A stretch of 64,000 nucleotides of DNA from Agromyces cerinus (GTDB lineage Bacteria; Actinomycetota; Actinomycetes; Actinomycetales; Microbacteriaceae), in assembly GCF_016907835.1 (NCBI RefSeq), contig NZ_JAFBCT010000001.1:1922001-1986000 (forward strand), in the 5' to 3' direction. Positions 1-8,077 of this stretch are shown here, piece after piece. The translations under genes and the position numbers were made by a program. Under the pieces are notes generated by a model. It was given only the letters and a program-made list of their open reading frames with translations. It was not told where the DNA came from and did no database searches. How positions within the stretch are numbered: the stretch's first letter is position 1; the number at the start of each line of letters is the position of its first letter.

Positions 1-1986
1 GCCGGCAAGACGGCGCTCGCCCTCGGCTGGGCACGCCGGGCGCGACGGCACTTCGCTGACGGCAGCCTGTTCGTCGACCTCCGCGGCTTCAGCGAGACAC
101 GTCCGCGCGCCACGAGCGACGTGCTCGCGGGCTTCGTGCGGGCACTCGGCTACCGGTGGAACGTCCCCAGCGACGTCGAGGAGCTCGCGGCCCTCTTCCG
201 CAGTCTCGTGCACGACCGGCGGATGGTGATCGTGCTCGACAACGCGAGATCGGTCGACCAGGTGCGGCCCCTGCTGCCCGGCGAGGGTCCCGTGGTCGTC
301 GTCACGAGTCGCGAAGGGCTCGTCGGGCTCGGCGTGCATGTTCCCGTCCACCACGTCGAGCTCGCCGCCCTCGACCGCGACGCCGCCGTCGAACTGATCC
401 GCACGCTGGTGCCGGATCGGGTGCGCCGGGCCGAAGCGGAACGCCTCGCCGCGCAGTGCGCCGGCCTGCCGCTCGCCCTGCAGATCGCCGCGCGCATCGC
501 CGTCACCCATGGGCACGGCGTCGAACGGCTCGCCGACGACCTCGACGCCCACCGCGACCACCTCGATCGGCTGGACACCGGCGACGACTCCCGGTCGGGC
601 CTGCGCACGGTGCTGTCCTGGTCGTACGAAGCCCTCGACCCGCGGGTGCGACGGGTGTTCCGGCTGCTCGGGCGCCTCCCCGATCAGGGCGCGCCCGAAG
701 CCGCCGTCGTCGCCGTCATCGGCGGCGACCCCGGTGATGCACGCACCGATCTGCGTTCCCTCAGGCGCGTGCATCTCGTGGACGTCGACGAACGCGGTCG
801 GCACACCCAGCACGACCTGCTGCGGGCGTACGCCCGGGAGCTCTCGGAGGCCGAACACGGAGCCGGTGCGGAAGCCGATGCCCACGACCGCCTCCTCGCG
901 TACTACGCCGCCGGCTGCGCCGATGCCGCGGCGGTGCTCGTGCCCAGATGGGGACCGATGCCGACGGCGAGTGACGCCCGCGAACCCGACGACGCCGCAG
1001 TGAACGAGGTCTCCCCCGCCACCCGCGCCGGCCCGTTCCCCGACGCCGTGGCTGCGCGCGCCTGGCTCGACGACGAGCACGGTGCGATCGCCGCGGTCGT
1101 CAGGGCGACCGGACCGGAGTCGGACGCACGGGCGATCGCGATCGTGCTCCGGCTCCGCCCGTATCTGGCTGCGCAGGGATGGCTGGCCGAGGCACGGCTC
1201 CTGTTCTCCGACCTGCTGGAGCGCACCACCCGTCGCGACGACCTGCTCGGGCAGGCAACTGCGCTGCGACTGCTCGGCTCGCACGACGCGCACATCATCG
1301 ACTACCCGTCCGCCACCAGACGCCTCACCCGTGCGCTCGAGTTGAGCCGCCGACTCGGCGACCCCACCGGGGCGGCGATCGCGCTGAACAACATCGCCGA
1401 GATGGAGCGGCTGCTCGGCGACCCGGCCCGCGCAGTGGAACGCCTCGAGGAGGCCGTGCAGATCAACGCCGAGGTCGGCGACGTCGCCCGTCTCGGCCTC
1501 GGGCACGGCAACCTCGCGCTCGCCCACAACGCGCTCGGCGACCACGAGGCGGCGGAGGCGGCGAGTCGGCTCGCGCTCGAGGCGGCCGACCGGATCGGCT
1601 CGGAGCGCGTTCGCTGCCTCGGCCTCCGGGCGCTCGCCGACGCGAAGCTCGGACTCGGCTCGACGGCCGAGTCGGTGCGCATCGCCCGCCGTGCCCACGA
1701 ACTCGCGCGGAGCATCGACGACCTGGAGATGGAGGGCTGGTCGGCGGAGGTGCTCGGCCGAGCGCTCTCCGCGAGCGGAACGCCCGACGAGGCCGAGCGC
1801 ATGTTCGAGGCGGCGATCGAAGCGAGCAGACGGAGCGGATCGCTCGCTCAGCTGGCGCCTGCCCTGCGCGCGCTCGCCGAGCTCCGCGAAGGGCGAGCGC
1901 CCGAGGAGTCGGCTCGTCTCCTCGAGGAGGCGATGGCGATCGGCGAGCGACTGCGGAACGGCGCGACTGCTCCGATCGAGCCGTGA
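1..1986 (+). CDS. AfsR/SARP-type NB-ARC ATPase regulator with TPR tail (5' partial)
   Basis: The gene is cut by the window start: reading frame is open from base 1, which encodes AGKTALALGWARR, the end of a Walker A loop. What remains is about 661 residues. The order is NB-ARC ATPase (LVIVLDNA-like Walker B near 'MVIVLDNAR', then VVTSREGL and the GLPLAL motif), a winged-helix linker, and a C-terminal half of about 300 residues made of alanine/leucine-rich tetratricopeptide helices. This is the architecture of AfsR-like and LuxR-like signal-transduction ATPases of Actinobacteria. The DNA-binding domain (SARP/BTAD or HTH) expected upstream lies outside the window, so the DNA target and whether it binds DNA at all cannot be seen. 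It converges with the HAD phosphatase gene. Confidence 0.85.
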   Translation, partial: AGKTALALGWARRARRHFADGSLFVDLRGFSETRPRATSDVLAGFVRALGYRWNVPSDVEELAALFRSLVHDRRMVIVLDNARSVDQVRPLLPGEGPVVVVTSREGLVGLGVHVPVHHVELAALDRDAAVELIRTLVPDRVRRAEAERLAAQCAGLPLALQIAARIAVTHGHGVERLADDLDAHRDHLDRLDTGDDSRSGLRTVLSWSYEALDPRVRRVFRLLGRLPDQGAPEAAVVAVIGGDPGDARTDLRSLRRVHLVDVDERGRHTQHDLLRAYARELSEAEHGAGAEADAHDRLLAYYAAGCADAAAVLVPRWGPMPTASDAREPDDAAVNEVSPATRAGPFPDAVAARAWLDDEHGAIAAVVRATGPESDARAIAIVLRLRPYLAAQGWLAEARLLFSDLLERTTRRDDLLGQATALRLLGSHDAHIIDYPSATRRLTRALELSRRLGDPTGAAIALNNIAEMERLLGDPARAVERLEEAVQINAEVGDVARLGLGHGNLALAHNALGDHEAAEAASRLALEAADRIGSERVRCLGLRALADAKLGLGSTAESVRIARRAHELARSIDDLEMEGWSAEVLGRALSASGTPDEAERMFEAAIEASRRSGSLAQLAPALRALAELREGRAPEESARLLEEAMAIGERLRNGATAPIEP

Positions 1987-2038
1987 TCGGCGGCCGCGGG
2001 GTCGCAGACCACCGGGCCCGCCCTCGCGCCGGGCGCGC

Positions 2039-2824
2039 TCACGCCAGGCGCGCTCGCGGCATCCACGGCGCCAGTCCGCGTGCCTCCGACATCAGCGTGG
2101 CCGCGATCCTGCCGATGTCGGCCGGCGTGCGAACCACGTGGCCGAGGCGTTCGATCCCGGGCAGCCCGGTGCCGACCACGACCGCACGATCGGCCGAGCG
2201 CAGCAGCTCCAGATCGTTCAGGTCGTTGCCGAGGGCGAGCACGACGTCGTCGTCCGCGAGAATGCGGGCGAGCCCGTTCGCCTTGTTCGTGCCGGCGGCG
2301 ACGACGTCGGCGTCTCCCGTCGCGTGCGGGAACACCTCGGCCCGGCCCCCGGCCAACGCCGTGAGTTCCGGCGCCCTGCCGGCGCCGTCGGCGACGCAGA
2401 GTTTCACGACCCCGTCGAGCCGCGGCCCGCCCTCCGGCATCGCCCGGCGAGCGCGCTCGCCCATCCACGGCAGTGCCCCCGGCCGGCTCTCGACGAACCC
2501 GTCGCCGTAGTCGAGGCAGAATGCGGCATCGACCGCTCCGAGGGCGAGCGCGACCTCCCTCACGAGCTCCGGCAGGAGCGCAGCACGATGCACCTCGCGT
2601 CCGCCTTCGCTGACCAGCGCCCCGTTGCAGCACACCCCGCTGATGAACGGTCCGAGCGAACCGAACCAGGCCTCGAGCACTCGCGGCGATCGGGCCGTCG
2701 CCACGACGAGCCGCGCGTCGTAGCCGAACACCAACCGGGAGAGCACGGCGCGGATGAGGCGATCAGGGCGGCGGTTGTCGAACGCGATCGTGCCGTCGAG
2801 ATCGGTGGCGATGACGAGGCTCAT
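2039..2824 (-). CDS. HAD-superfamily (Cof/sucrose-phosphatase type) hydrolase
   Basis: A 261-residue protein whose N-terminus carries the HAD motif I, DLDGT at residues 8-12 (nucleophile and acid/base aspartates), followed by a long cap region and the C-terminal motif DDDVVLALGNDLNDLELL, the usual motif IV (GNDxND) of Cof-type phosphatases. Substrate cannot be read from sequence; relatives act on sugar phosphates or other phosphometabolites. Its ATG overlaps the stop of the upstream MFS gene by 4 bp (ATGA), so the two are probably translationally coupled. It ends 52 bp from the convergent regulator gene. Confidence 0.85.
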   Translation of the reverse strand: MSLVIATDLDGTIAFDNRRPDRLIRAVLSRLVFGYDARLVVATARSPRVLEAWFGSLGPFISGVCCNGALVSEGGREVHRAALLPELVREVALALGAVDAAFCLDYGDGFVESRPGALPWMGERARRAMPEGGPRLDGVVKLCVADGAGRAPELTALAGGRAEVFPHATGDADVVAAGTNKANGLARILADDDVVLALGNDLNDLELLRSADRAVVVGTGLPGIERLGHVVRTPADIGRIAATLMSEARGLAPWMPRARLA

Positions 2825-4284
2825 CGCGTAGCTCCCGCCTCCGTCTGCGTCTGCCGGCTTCGGTGTCGCGCCGCGCCGACTCCGGCCGCCGCCACCATAG
2901 CGACGACCACGAACAGCGCCGAGACGAACATCGCCGGTTCGATGCCGACCGGCTCCCCGACGCCGGGCACGAGGCCGGCCGTCGTCACGAGGGCGATGCC
3001 GACCGCGCCGCCGATGTTCTGCGCCGTCGTCAGCAGTCCGGCGGTGGTGGCGCGGGCCTCTTCAGGTGCGGCATCGACCGCGGCGACCGAAACGGCCGGG
3101 AACGCCAGGGCGAGCGAGCACCCCACGCCGAGCATCGCGGGCAGGACTCCGACCCATGGCGGCACGGCGAGACCGACGAATCCGAGCCACGCGAGGCTCG
3201 CCACGAGGACCGCGGCACCGATGGCCACCGTGGGCCGGGCGCCGATGCGGGTCACGAGCCTGGCACCGGTACCCGCCAGCATGCTGAATGCCAGCGGCTG
3301 GGGCAGGATGAGAAGCGCGACGACGAGCGCCGTCGCGCCGCTCTCGACGAGCCCGAGGCTCAGCACGTACATCGACGCGACGACGCCGGCGAACACGCCG
3401 GCGAGCGCGAGGCACGCCGAGCGCACGCCCGGCGAACGCACGACCCCGCTCGGGAACCCCCGCACGCCCCTCCTGGCGATGAGCGCGATCACGACGACCC
3501 CGAACACGGCGAGCTCGATGCCGGCGACGAGCGCCGACATGCGTCCGATCGCCCCGACGAGGTGAACACCGATCATGAGCCCGGCAGTCAGCAGCACGGC
3601 TCCCAAGACATCGGGACGCTCCGTCGATCGGGTTCGGCCGGCGCGAATGCGCCAGGTCGCCGCGAGCACCGCGAGCACCACCGGGATCGAGACCAGGAAG
3701 CTCGCCCGCCAGCCGAACAGCGTCACCACGACACCCGGCACGACGAGACCGAGCGAGAAGCCGACGGCGCCCATCGCGCCGTACAGTGCGACCGCCCGGT
3801 TCCTCGCCGCACCGCTCGGAAGCCCCTCGGTGATGAGGGCGAGCGCCGCGGGAGCGCTGAGGGCCGCACCCGCGCCCTGCACGAGGCGCCCGGCGACGAG
3901 CACCCACGCTTCGGGAGCGAACGCGCAGACGAGGCATCCGACGCCGAACAGGGCGATGCCGAGCAGGAACACGCGACGTCGATCGAGCGTGTCGGCGAGG
4001 GAGCCGGCGATCGGCAGGAGCCCGGCGTAGGCGATCAGGAACGCGCTCGCCACGAGCGCCAGTTCGGCCGAGCCGATGCCGACCTCGTCGCGCATCGCGG
4101 CGATCTGCACGTTGATGCCCGATGCGCTCATGCCCTCGAGCAGCAGCGCGAGGCAGACCACCACCATGCGAGCCCGGGAGAGCGGCGCGCCCGCTGCGCC
4201 TCCGCTCTGCCCACTGCCACTGCTGCTTCGTCGATACCTCGTGCGCATGCCCGCTCCGATCGCTCTCGTCTGGTCGAGAGACAT
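2821..4284 (-). CDS. MFS transporter, DHA2 (EmrB/QacA-like) drug-exporter type
   Basis: A 487-residue polytopic protein with about 14 hydrophobic segments after a basic, serine/glycine-rich cytoplasmic N-terminus of about 36 residues. The loop 2-3 motif GSLADTLDRRR near residue 95 and the antiporter-like motif C region GRLVQGAGAALSAPAAL identify it as an MFS drug:H+ antiporter of the 14-TM DHA2 group. The ATG is preceded by AAAGG about 13 nt upstream. Function is probably efflux of a small molecule; substrate unknown. It overlaps the HAD hydrolase start by 4 bp and the two form a short operon. Confidence 0.85.
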   Translation of the reverse strand: MSLDQTRAIGAGMRTRYRRSSSGSGQSGGAAGAPLSRARMVVVCLALLLEGMSASGINVQIAAMRDEVGIGSAELALVASAFLIAYAGLLPIAGSLADTLDRRRVFLLGIALFGVGCLVCAFAPEAWVLVAGRLVQGAGAALSAPAALALITEGLPSGAARNRAVALYGAMGAVGFSLGLVVPGVVVTLFGWRASFLVSIPVVLAVLAATWRIRAGRTRSTERPDVLGAVLLTAGLMIGVHLVGAIGRMSALVAGIELAVFGVVVIALIARRGVRGFPSGVVRSPGVRSACLALAGVFAGVVASMYVLSLGLVESGATALVVALLILPQPLAFSMLAGTGARLVTRIGARPTVAIGAAVLVASLAWLGFVGLAVPPWVGVLPAMLGVGCSLALAFPAVSVAAVDAAPEEARATTAGLLTTAQNIGGAVGIALVTTAGLVPGVGEPVGIEPAMFVSALFVVVAMVAAAGVGAARHRSRQTQTEAGATR

Positions 4285-4333
4285 CGTGGGACGGGCGCCT
4301 TTCAGCGCACTTTCATCACACGCACTGCGCGCA

Positions 4334-5329
4334 TCACGTGCCCGGCGCGGTGACCGCCAGCCAGTCGTCGAGCTCGCTCGGCTCGTCGGTGATGATGCCG
4401 TCGACGCCGAGCGCGCTCACCTCCTCCCAGTGCTCGTGACTGTTGAGCGTGTAGCAGAGCACCGCGACGCCGGCCTCGTGCAGGGCCACGAGTGCGGCCG
4501 GTTCGGCGGTCACGGATTCCACGGTCGTGCCGAACCCGATGACCCCGAGCCGCTCGGCCAGCGGCACCGGATTCGCCGGCAGCTCCCGGATCAGCATGAT
4601 GCGGGGAATCGTCGGCGCGACGCGCTGCAGCGCGAAGAGCGTCTCGAGGCTGAAGCTCTGCAGCACGACCCGCCCACGAAGCCCGTGGAGCTCGATGAGT
4701 CCGGTCACCGCACGAATGCCCGCTGCACCCCAATCGGCCTTCAGCTCGATGAGGGCCCGCGCTTCGTCGCGTTCGGCGAGGGCCTCGAGAAAGGCGTCGA
4801 GCGTCGGGATGCGGGTGCCCGCGAACTCCTCGCCGTACCAGGCACCGACATCGAGCCGTTCGACCGTGGCAGCATCGAGCTCGCCGATCGACCGGGTGTC
4901 TCCCGTGATGCGCTCGAGTGTCGTGTCGTGGAACAGCACGGGCACCCCGTCGCGCGTGAGCTGCACGTCGGTCTCGACAAAGGCGAGTTCGTCCATCGCG
5001 AGTTCGAGCGAGGGCATCGTGTTCTCGGGCGCCGCGGCCCGGTCGCCGCGGTGTCCGACGGTGAACGCCGGTTCCCCGGGCTCCCGCAGCGCCCCGAAGA
5101 CGTCGATGGCGTACACGGTCGGGGGCACCTGTGCGAAGAGCAGCACGCCGGCGAGCACAGCCACCGCGAGACCCGCGAGCACGGCTCTCGGGCCGCGCGA
5201 AGGCGGGTCGAAGGTGAGCCGTCGAGCGGCGGTCGGTGCTGCAGGTCGGGGTTCGGAGATCGCGCGGACGGCCTGGGCGGGCCGCCGGCGCACCCTCGCC
5301 GAAGCGAGGGTGTCGAGCGGGTGAAGCAC
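4334..5329 (-). CDS. Membrane-anchored glycerophosphodiester phosphodiesterase
   Basis: 331 residues starting at GTG with a GGAAAGG ribosome-binding site 8 nt upstream. A basic N-terminus is followed by one transmembrane helix (about residues 49-67), so the catalytic domain should face outward. The GDPD domain begins with GHRGDRAAAPENT at residues 92-104, giving the catalytic histidine and arginine, then FVETDVQLTRDGVPVLFHD with the metal-binding Glu/Asp and second catalytic His. It hydrolyses glycerophosphodiesters from lipid headgroups or lipoteichoic-type polymers to glycerol-3-phosphate and an alcohol. It has its own promoter region (see the regulatory entry) and is not coupled to neighbours. 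Confidence 0.9.
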   Translation of the reverse strand: MLHPLDTLASARVRRRPAQAVRAISEPRPAAPTAARRLTFDPPSRGPRAVLAGLAVAVLAGVLLFAQVPPTVYAIDVFGALREPGEPAFTVGHRGDRAAAPENTMPSLELAMDELAFVETDVQLTRDGVPVLFHDTTLERITGDTRSIGELDAATVERLDVGAWYGEEFAGTRIPTLDAFLEALAERDEARALIELKADWGAAGIRAVTGLIELHGLRGRVVLQSFSLETLFALQRVAPTIPRIMLIRELPANPVPLAERLGVIGFGTTVESVTAEPAALVALHEAGVAVLCYTLNSHEHWEEVSALGVDGIITDEPSELDDWLAVTAPGT

Positions 5330-5344
5330 GGGTCGGGCCTTTCC

Positions 5345-5410
5345 ACCGTTCGCGCGACGTTGCGCGAGCGGTGCAGGTCACTCTAGCAACGCCGTTACCG
5401 TTTCGTTACC
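5345..5410 (-). promoter_or_regulatory. GDPD promoter with 11-bp direct repeats over the -35 and a dyad in the leader
   Basis: On the minus strand a -10 hexamer TAGAGT lies at 5380-5385. Where the -35 should be, GGTAACG occurs twice with an exact 11-bp period (plus-strand CGTTACC at 5393-5399 and 5404-5410). Phased 11-bp repeats replacing the -35 are the usual layout for OmpR/PhoB-family activators. Between the -10 and the GTG, 5345-5372 is an imperfect palindrome matching at 24 of 28 positions, a candidate repressor site or leader hairpin. The regulator is not identified. Confidence 0.5.
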
Positions 5411-5451
5411 TCCCGTTCGCGGGTCGCGCGGCTCCGGCAGCCACCGCCAGG

Positions 5452-6939
5452 TCATTCCACGGCGTCACGAGGATCGACGCGGAGCGCCGCGGCCTCGGCC
5501 TCGGCCGTGATGCGGTTCGCCATGCCCGCGAAGATGATGCCGTGGAAGGGGAAGATCGCCCACCAGTAGAGGCGACCCGAGAGGCCCTTCGGGAAGAACA
5601 CCGCGCGCTGGCGGTACTCGGCACCGCCCGGCGCCGACCGCGCCTCGAGCTCCAGCCACGCCCGCCCCGGCACCCGCATCTCGGCACGAAGTCGGAGGAA
5701 GCTCCCACGGTCGATCGCCTCGACGCGCCAGAAGTCGACGGCGTCGCCGACGTGCAGCGTCTCGGGATCGCGCCGCCCCCGTCGGAGACCGACCCCTCCG
5801 GTGAGCTTGTCCGCCCACCCGCGCACCGCCCAGGCGAGTGGGAACGAGTACCATCCGTTCTCACCCCCCACGCCCTCGATGACGCGCCAGAGTTCGCGCG
5901 AAGGAGCGGAAGTCCGCCGCTCCCGTGCGTCGAGATAGACCGTGTGCCCCGCCCACTGGGGATCGCTCGGCAGTGGGTCGCTCGGGGCCCCGGCCACCTC
6001 GGCGTTGCGCCAGCTCGTCTCGACCTCACCGGCTCGTTCCCGCTCAAGTGCCAACCGCACCGCGACCCGGTAGGGATGCAGCCCTTCCGGTGGCGGCGGA
6101 ATCACCCGGTCGATGTCGTGGTCGTGCATCACGCAGTCGAATTGGAGCGATTCGATGATCGGCACGGCGATGCGACGCGGAATCGGAGTCACGAGGTTGA
6201 CCCACTGCCCCGCGAGCCATGGCGTCAGTACCGGGAGCGCCGCGATCGGTCGCTGCGGCAGACCCGCCTCGACCGCGTACCCATTCATGAGCTGCCCGTA
6301 CCGGAGGATCTCGGGGCCGCCGATGTCGAAGGCACGACTCGCATCGAGTGGCACCTCGGCGGCGGCGATCAGGTAGTACAGCACGTCGCGCACCGCGATC
6401 GGCTGGATGAAGCTGCGCACCCAGCGCGGCGCGGGCATGTACGGGAGCACCTCGGTGAGGTGGCGGATCATCTCGAACGACGTCGACCCCGAGCCGATGA
6501 TCACTCCGGCCTGCAACGCGATCGTCGGCACGCCGGAGGCGAGGAGGATCTCGCCGACCCGCGTGCGCGAGCGCAGGTGCCGCGACAGGCGCTCACCAGC
6601 GGGGTGCAGCCCGCCGAGGTAGACGAGACGGCCGACGCCGTGCTCGCGCGCGGCCGTCGCGACATTCGCGGCGATGCGCAGCTCGGTCGACTCGAAGTCC
6701 CCGTGCCCGCCCATCGAGTGCACCAGGTAGTAGACGACGTCGACGCCCCTGGTCGCAACGTCGACGGACGCCCGATCGGCCAGATCGCCCTCGACGACGT
6801 CGACCTGATCGCGCCACGGCACATCGCGGAGGCGTTCGGCCCGGCGTGCGAGCACGCGGACCTCGTACCCGGCGGCGAGCAGCCTGGGCACGAGGCGTCC
6901 GCCGATGTAGCCGGTCGCTCCAGTCACCAGCACGCGCAT
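5452..6939 (-). CDS. NAD(P)-binding SDR-type protein with C-terminal DUF2867 domain
   Basis: 495 residues. The N-terminal half is an atypical short-chain dehydrogenase/NmrA-like Rossmann domain (MRVLVTGATGYIGGRL; glycine motif at residues 7-13; YYLVHSMG near residue 80). The C-terminal third resembles DUF2867 (LWRVIEGVGGENGWYSFP onward, and DAVDFWRVEAIDRGSFLRLRAEM). Such fusions are annotated as nucleoside-diphosphate-sugar epimerase or NADH-ubiquinone accessory proteins, without proven substrates. I take ATG at 6939 rather than the GTG 15 bp upstream because GAGGAGG sits 6 nt before this ATG and would overlap the other start. It is probably the last gene of the deoR operon. Confidence 0.85.
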   Translation of the reverse strand: MRVLVTGATGYIGGRLVPRLLAAGYEVRVLARRAERLRDVPWRDQVDVVEGDLADRASVDVATRGVDVVYYLVHSMGGHGDFESTELRIAANVATAAREHGVGRLVYLGGLHPAGERLSRHLRSRTRVGEILLASGVPTIALQAGVIIGSGSTSFEMIRHLTEVLPYMPAPRWVRSFIQPIAVRDVLYYLIAAAEVPLDASRAFDIGGPEILRYGQLMNGYAVEAGLPQRPIAALPVLTPWLAGQWVNLVTPIPRRIAVPIIESLQFDCVMHDHDIDRVIPPPPEGLHPYRVAVRLALERERAGEVETSWRNAEVAGAPSDPLPSDPQWAGHTVYLDARERRTSAPSRELWRVIEGVGGENGWYSFPLAWAVRGWADKLTGGVGLRRGRRDPETLHVGDAVDFWRVEAIDRGSFLRLRAEMRVPGRAWLELEARSAPGGAEYRQRAVFFPKGLSGRLYWWAIFPFHGIIFAGMANRITAEAEAAALRVDPRDAVE

Positions 6940-6969
6940 GCGCAACCTCCTCACCCGGTGGCGAACGGC

Positions 6970-7209
6970 CTACGAACGTTCGTTGCCCCGTCGATAGTTG
7001 CCGCTCGCCCGGGCCAGCAGGTGCTGCGCCTGCGTCTCGTCGGCGCGCTGCAGCGCGGCGACGAGTCGTGCGGCCTCGCGTCCGCCGACGGTCATCACCG
7101 CATGACCGCCACGCGAGACGATCATGCCGCCCTGCTTCGTGATTCGGTACTCGAAGGGGTCGGTCGCGAGCCGGCCCCGTTCGTCTGACGCGCCATTGCG
7201 TCCGGACAT
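6970..7209 (-). CDS. Conserved small hypothetical protein (79 aa)
   Basis: Begins MSGRNGASDERGRL at an ATG preceded by AGGAG about 5 nt upstream; longer in-frame starts would run into the neighbouring aldehyde dehydrogenase gene. The core ITKQGGMIVSRGGHAVMTVGG looks like a small beta-rich unit followed by an amphipathic helix (REAARLVAALQRADETQAQHLLAR) and a basic tail. I do not recognise a characterised family. It lies 7 bp after the short aldehyde dehydrogenase and 30 bp before the SDR gene, so it belongs to the same transcript. Confidence 0.7.
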   Translation of the reverse strand: MSGRNGASDERGRLATDPFEYRITKQGGMIVSRGGHAVMTVGGREAARLVAALQRADETQAQHLLARASGNYRRGNERS

Positions 7210-7216
7210 CGTGCTC

Positions 7217-8077
7217 CTATCGCAGGCTCTTCGTGTGCCAGACCGTCTTGGTCTCGGTGAACGCGGCGATGCGACCGAGTGCCGGCGCTGCGGCATCCGC
7301 GCCCGACTCCGGTCGCAGCACGCGCTTCAGTGTGTCTGCCGCGTCGATCTCGAGCGAGACCCAGTCGAGCGCGCCCGCGCCCACGAGGTCGAGCGCGTTG
7401 ACGTCGGCGTGGCTCGCGAGCCACGGCGCGATCTCGGCCGGCGAACCCGTGAGCACGTTGACGACACCCTTCGGCACGTCGCTCGTGGCGAGCACCTCGG
7501 AGAGGCTGATCGCCGACAGCGGGAACCGCTCGCTCGCGACCGCCACGACGGAGTTGCCGGCGACGAGCGCCGGCGCCACGGCCGAGACGAAGCCGAGGAG
7601 CGAGGAGTCCTGCGGCACGACGACCGCCACGACGCCCGTGGGCTCGGGCACCGAGATGTTGAAGTACGGCCCGGCGACCGGGTTCGCGTTGCCGACGACC
7701 TGGGCGAACTTGTCGGCCCATCCCGCGTACCAGACCCAGCGGTCGATCGCCTCGTCGACCTGAGCGGATGCCGCGGCGCGCGTGACCCCCTCGGCCTCCT
7801 CGATCTCGGCGACGAACTGCGCCCGACGCCCCTCGAGGAGCTCGGCGATGCGGTAGAGCACCTGGCCGCGGTTGTACGCAGTGGCGCCCGACCAGCCCGA
7901 GACGGCGGCCCGTGCGGCGACGACCGCGTCGCGGGCGTCTTTGCGGGAGGCCAGCGCGGCGTTCGCGAGGAACGAGCCGTCGGCCGCGAGCACCTCGTAG
8001 GTGCGGCCCGACTCGCTGCGCGGGAACGCTCCCCCGATGTAGAGCTTGTACGTCTTCGGCACGGCGAGGCGGCTCAT
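7217..8077 (-). CDS. Half-length aldehyde dehydrogenase homologue lacking the catalytic domain
   Basis: 286 residues against about 480 for a normal family member. It contains the N-terminal, coenzyme-binding-like part (YIGGAFPRSESGRTYEV, then PEPTGVVAVVVPQDSSLLGFVSAVAPALVAGNSVV) but stops before the catalytic Cys segment, and the ELGG-type glutamate motif is replaced by DLVGAGALDWVSLEIDAADTL. The usual ...PWNFP motif has become VPQDSS, so NAD binding is doubtful too. This matches the inactive second domain of ALDH16-type proteins. Its ATG overlaps the stop of the full-length ALDH gene by 4 bp, so a stoichiometric partner role is the likely job. No frameshift is needed to explain its length. 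Confidence 0.85.
   Translation of the reverse strand: MSRLAVPKTYKLYIGGAFPRSESGRTYEVLAADGSFLANAALASRKDARDAVVAARAAVSGWSGATAYNRGQVLYRIAELLEGRRAQFVAEIEEAEGVTRAAASAQVDEAIDRWVWYAGWADKFAQVVGNANPVAGPYFNISVPEPTGVVAVVVPQDSSLLGFVSAVAPALVAGNSVVAVASERFPLSAISLSEVLATSDVPKGVVNVLTGSPAEIAPWLASHADVNALDLVGAGALDWVSLEIDAADTLKRVLRPESGADAAAPALGRIAAFTETKTVWHTKSLR

Noticed and set aside
5393..5410. PHO box at the glycerophosphodiesterase gene
   Set aside because: The period is 11 bp, but the unit is GGTAACG rather than GTTCA; I kept it as an unidentified OmpR/PhoB-family site.
7217..8077. Frameshifted pseudogene explaining the short aldehyde dehydrogenase
   Set aside because: It has its own coupled start, a clean stop and no homologous remainder in another frame downstream; the next gene begins 7 bp later.
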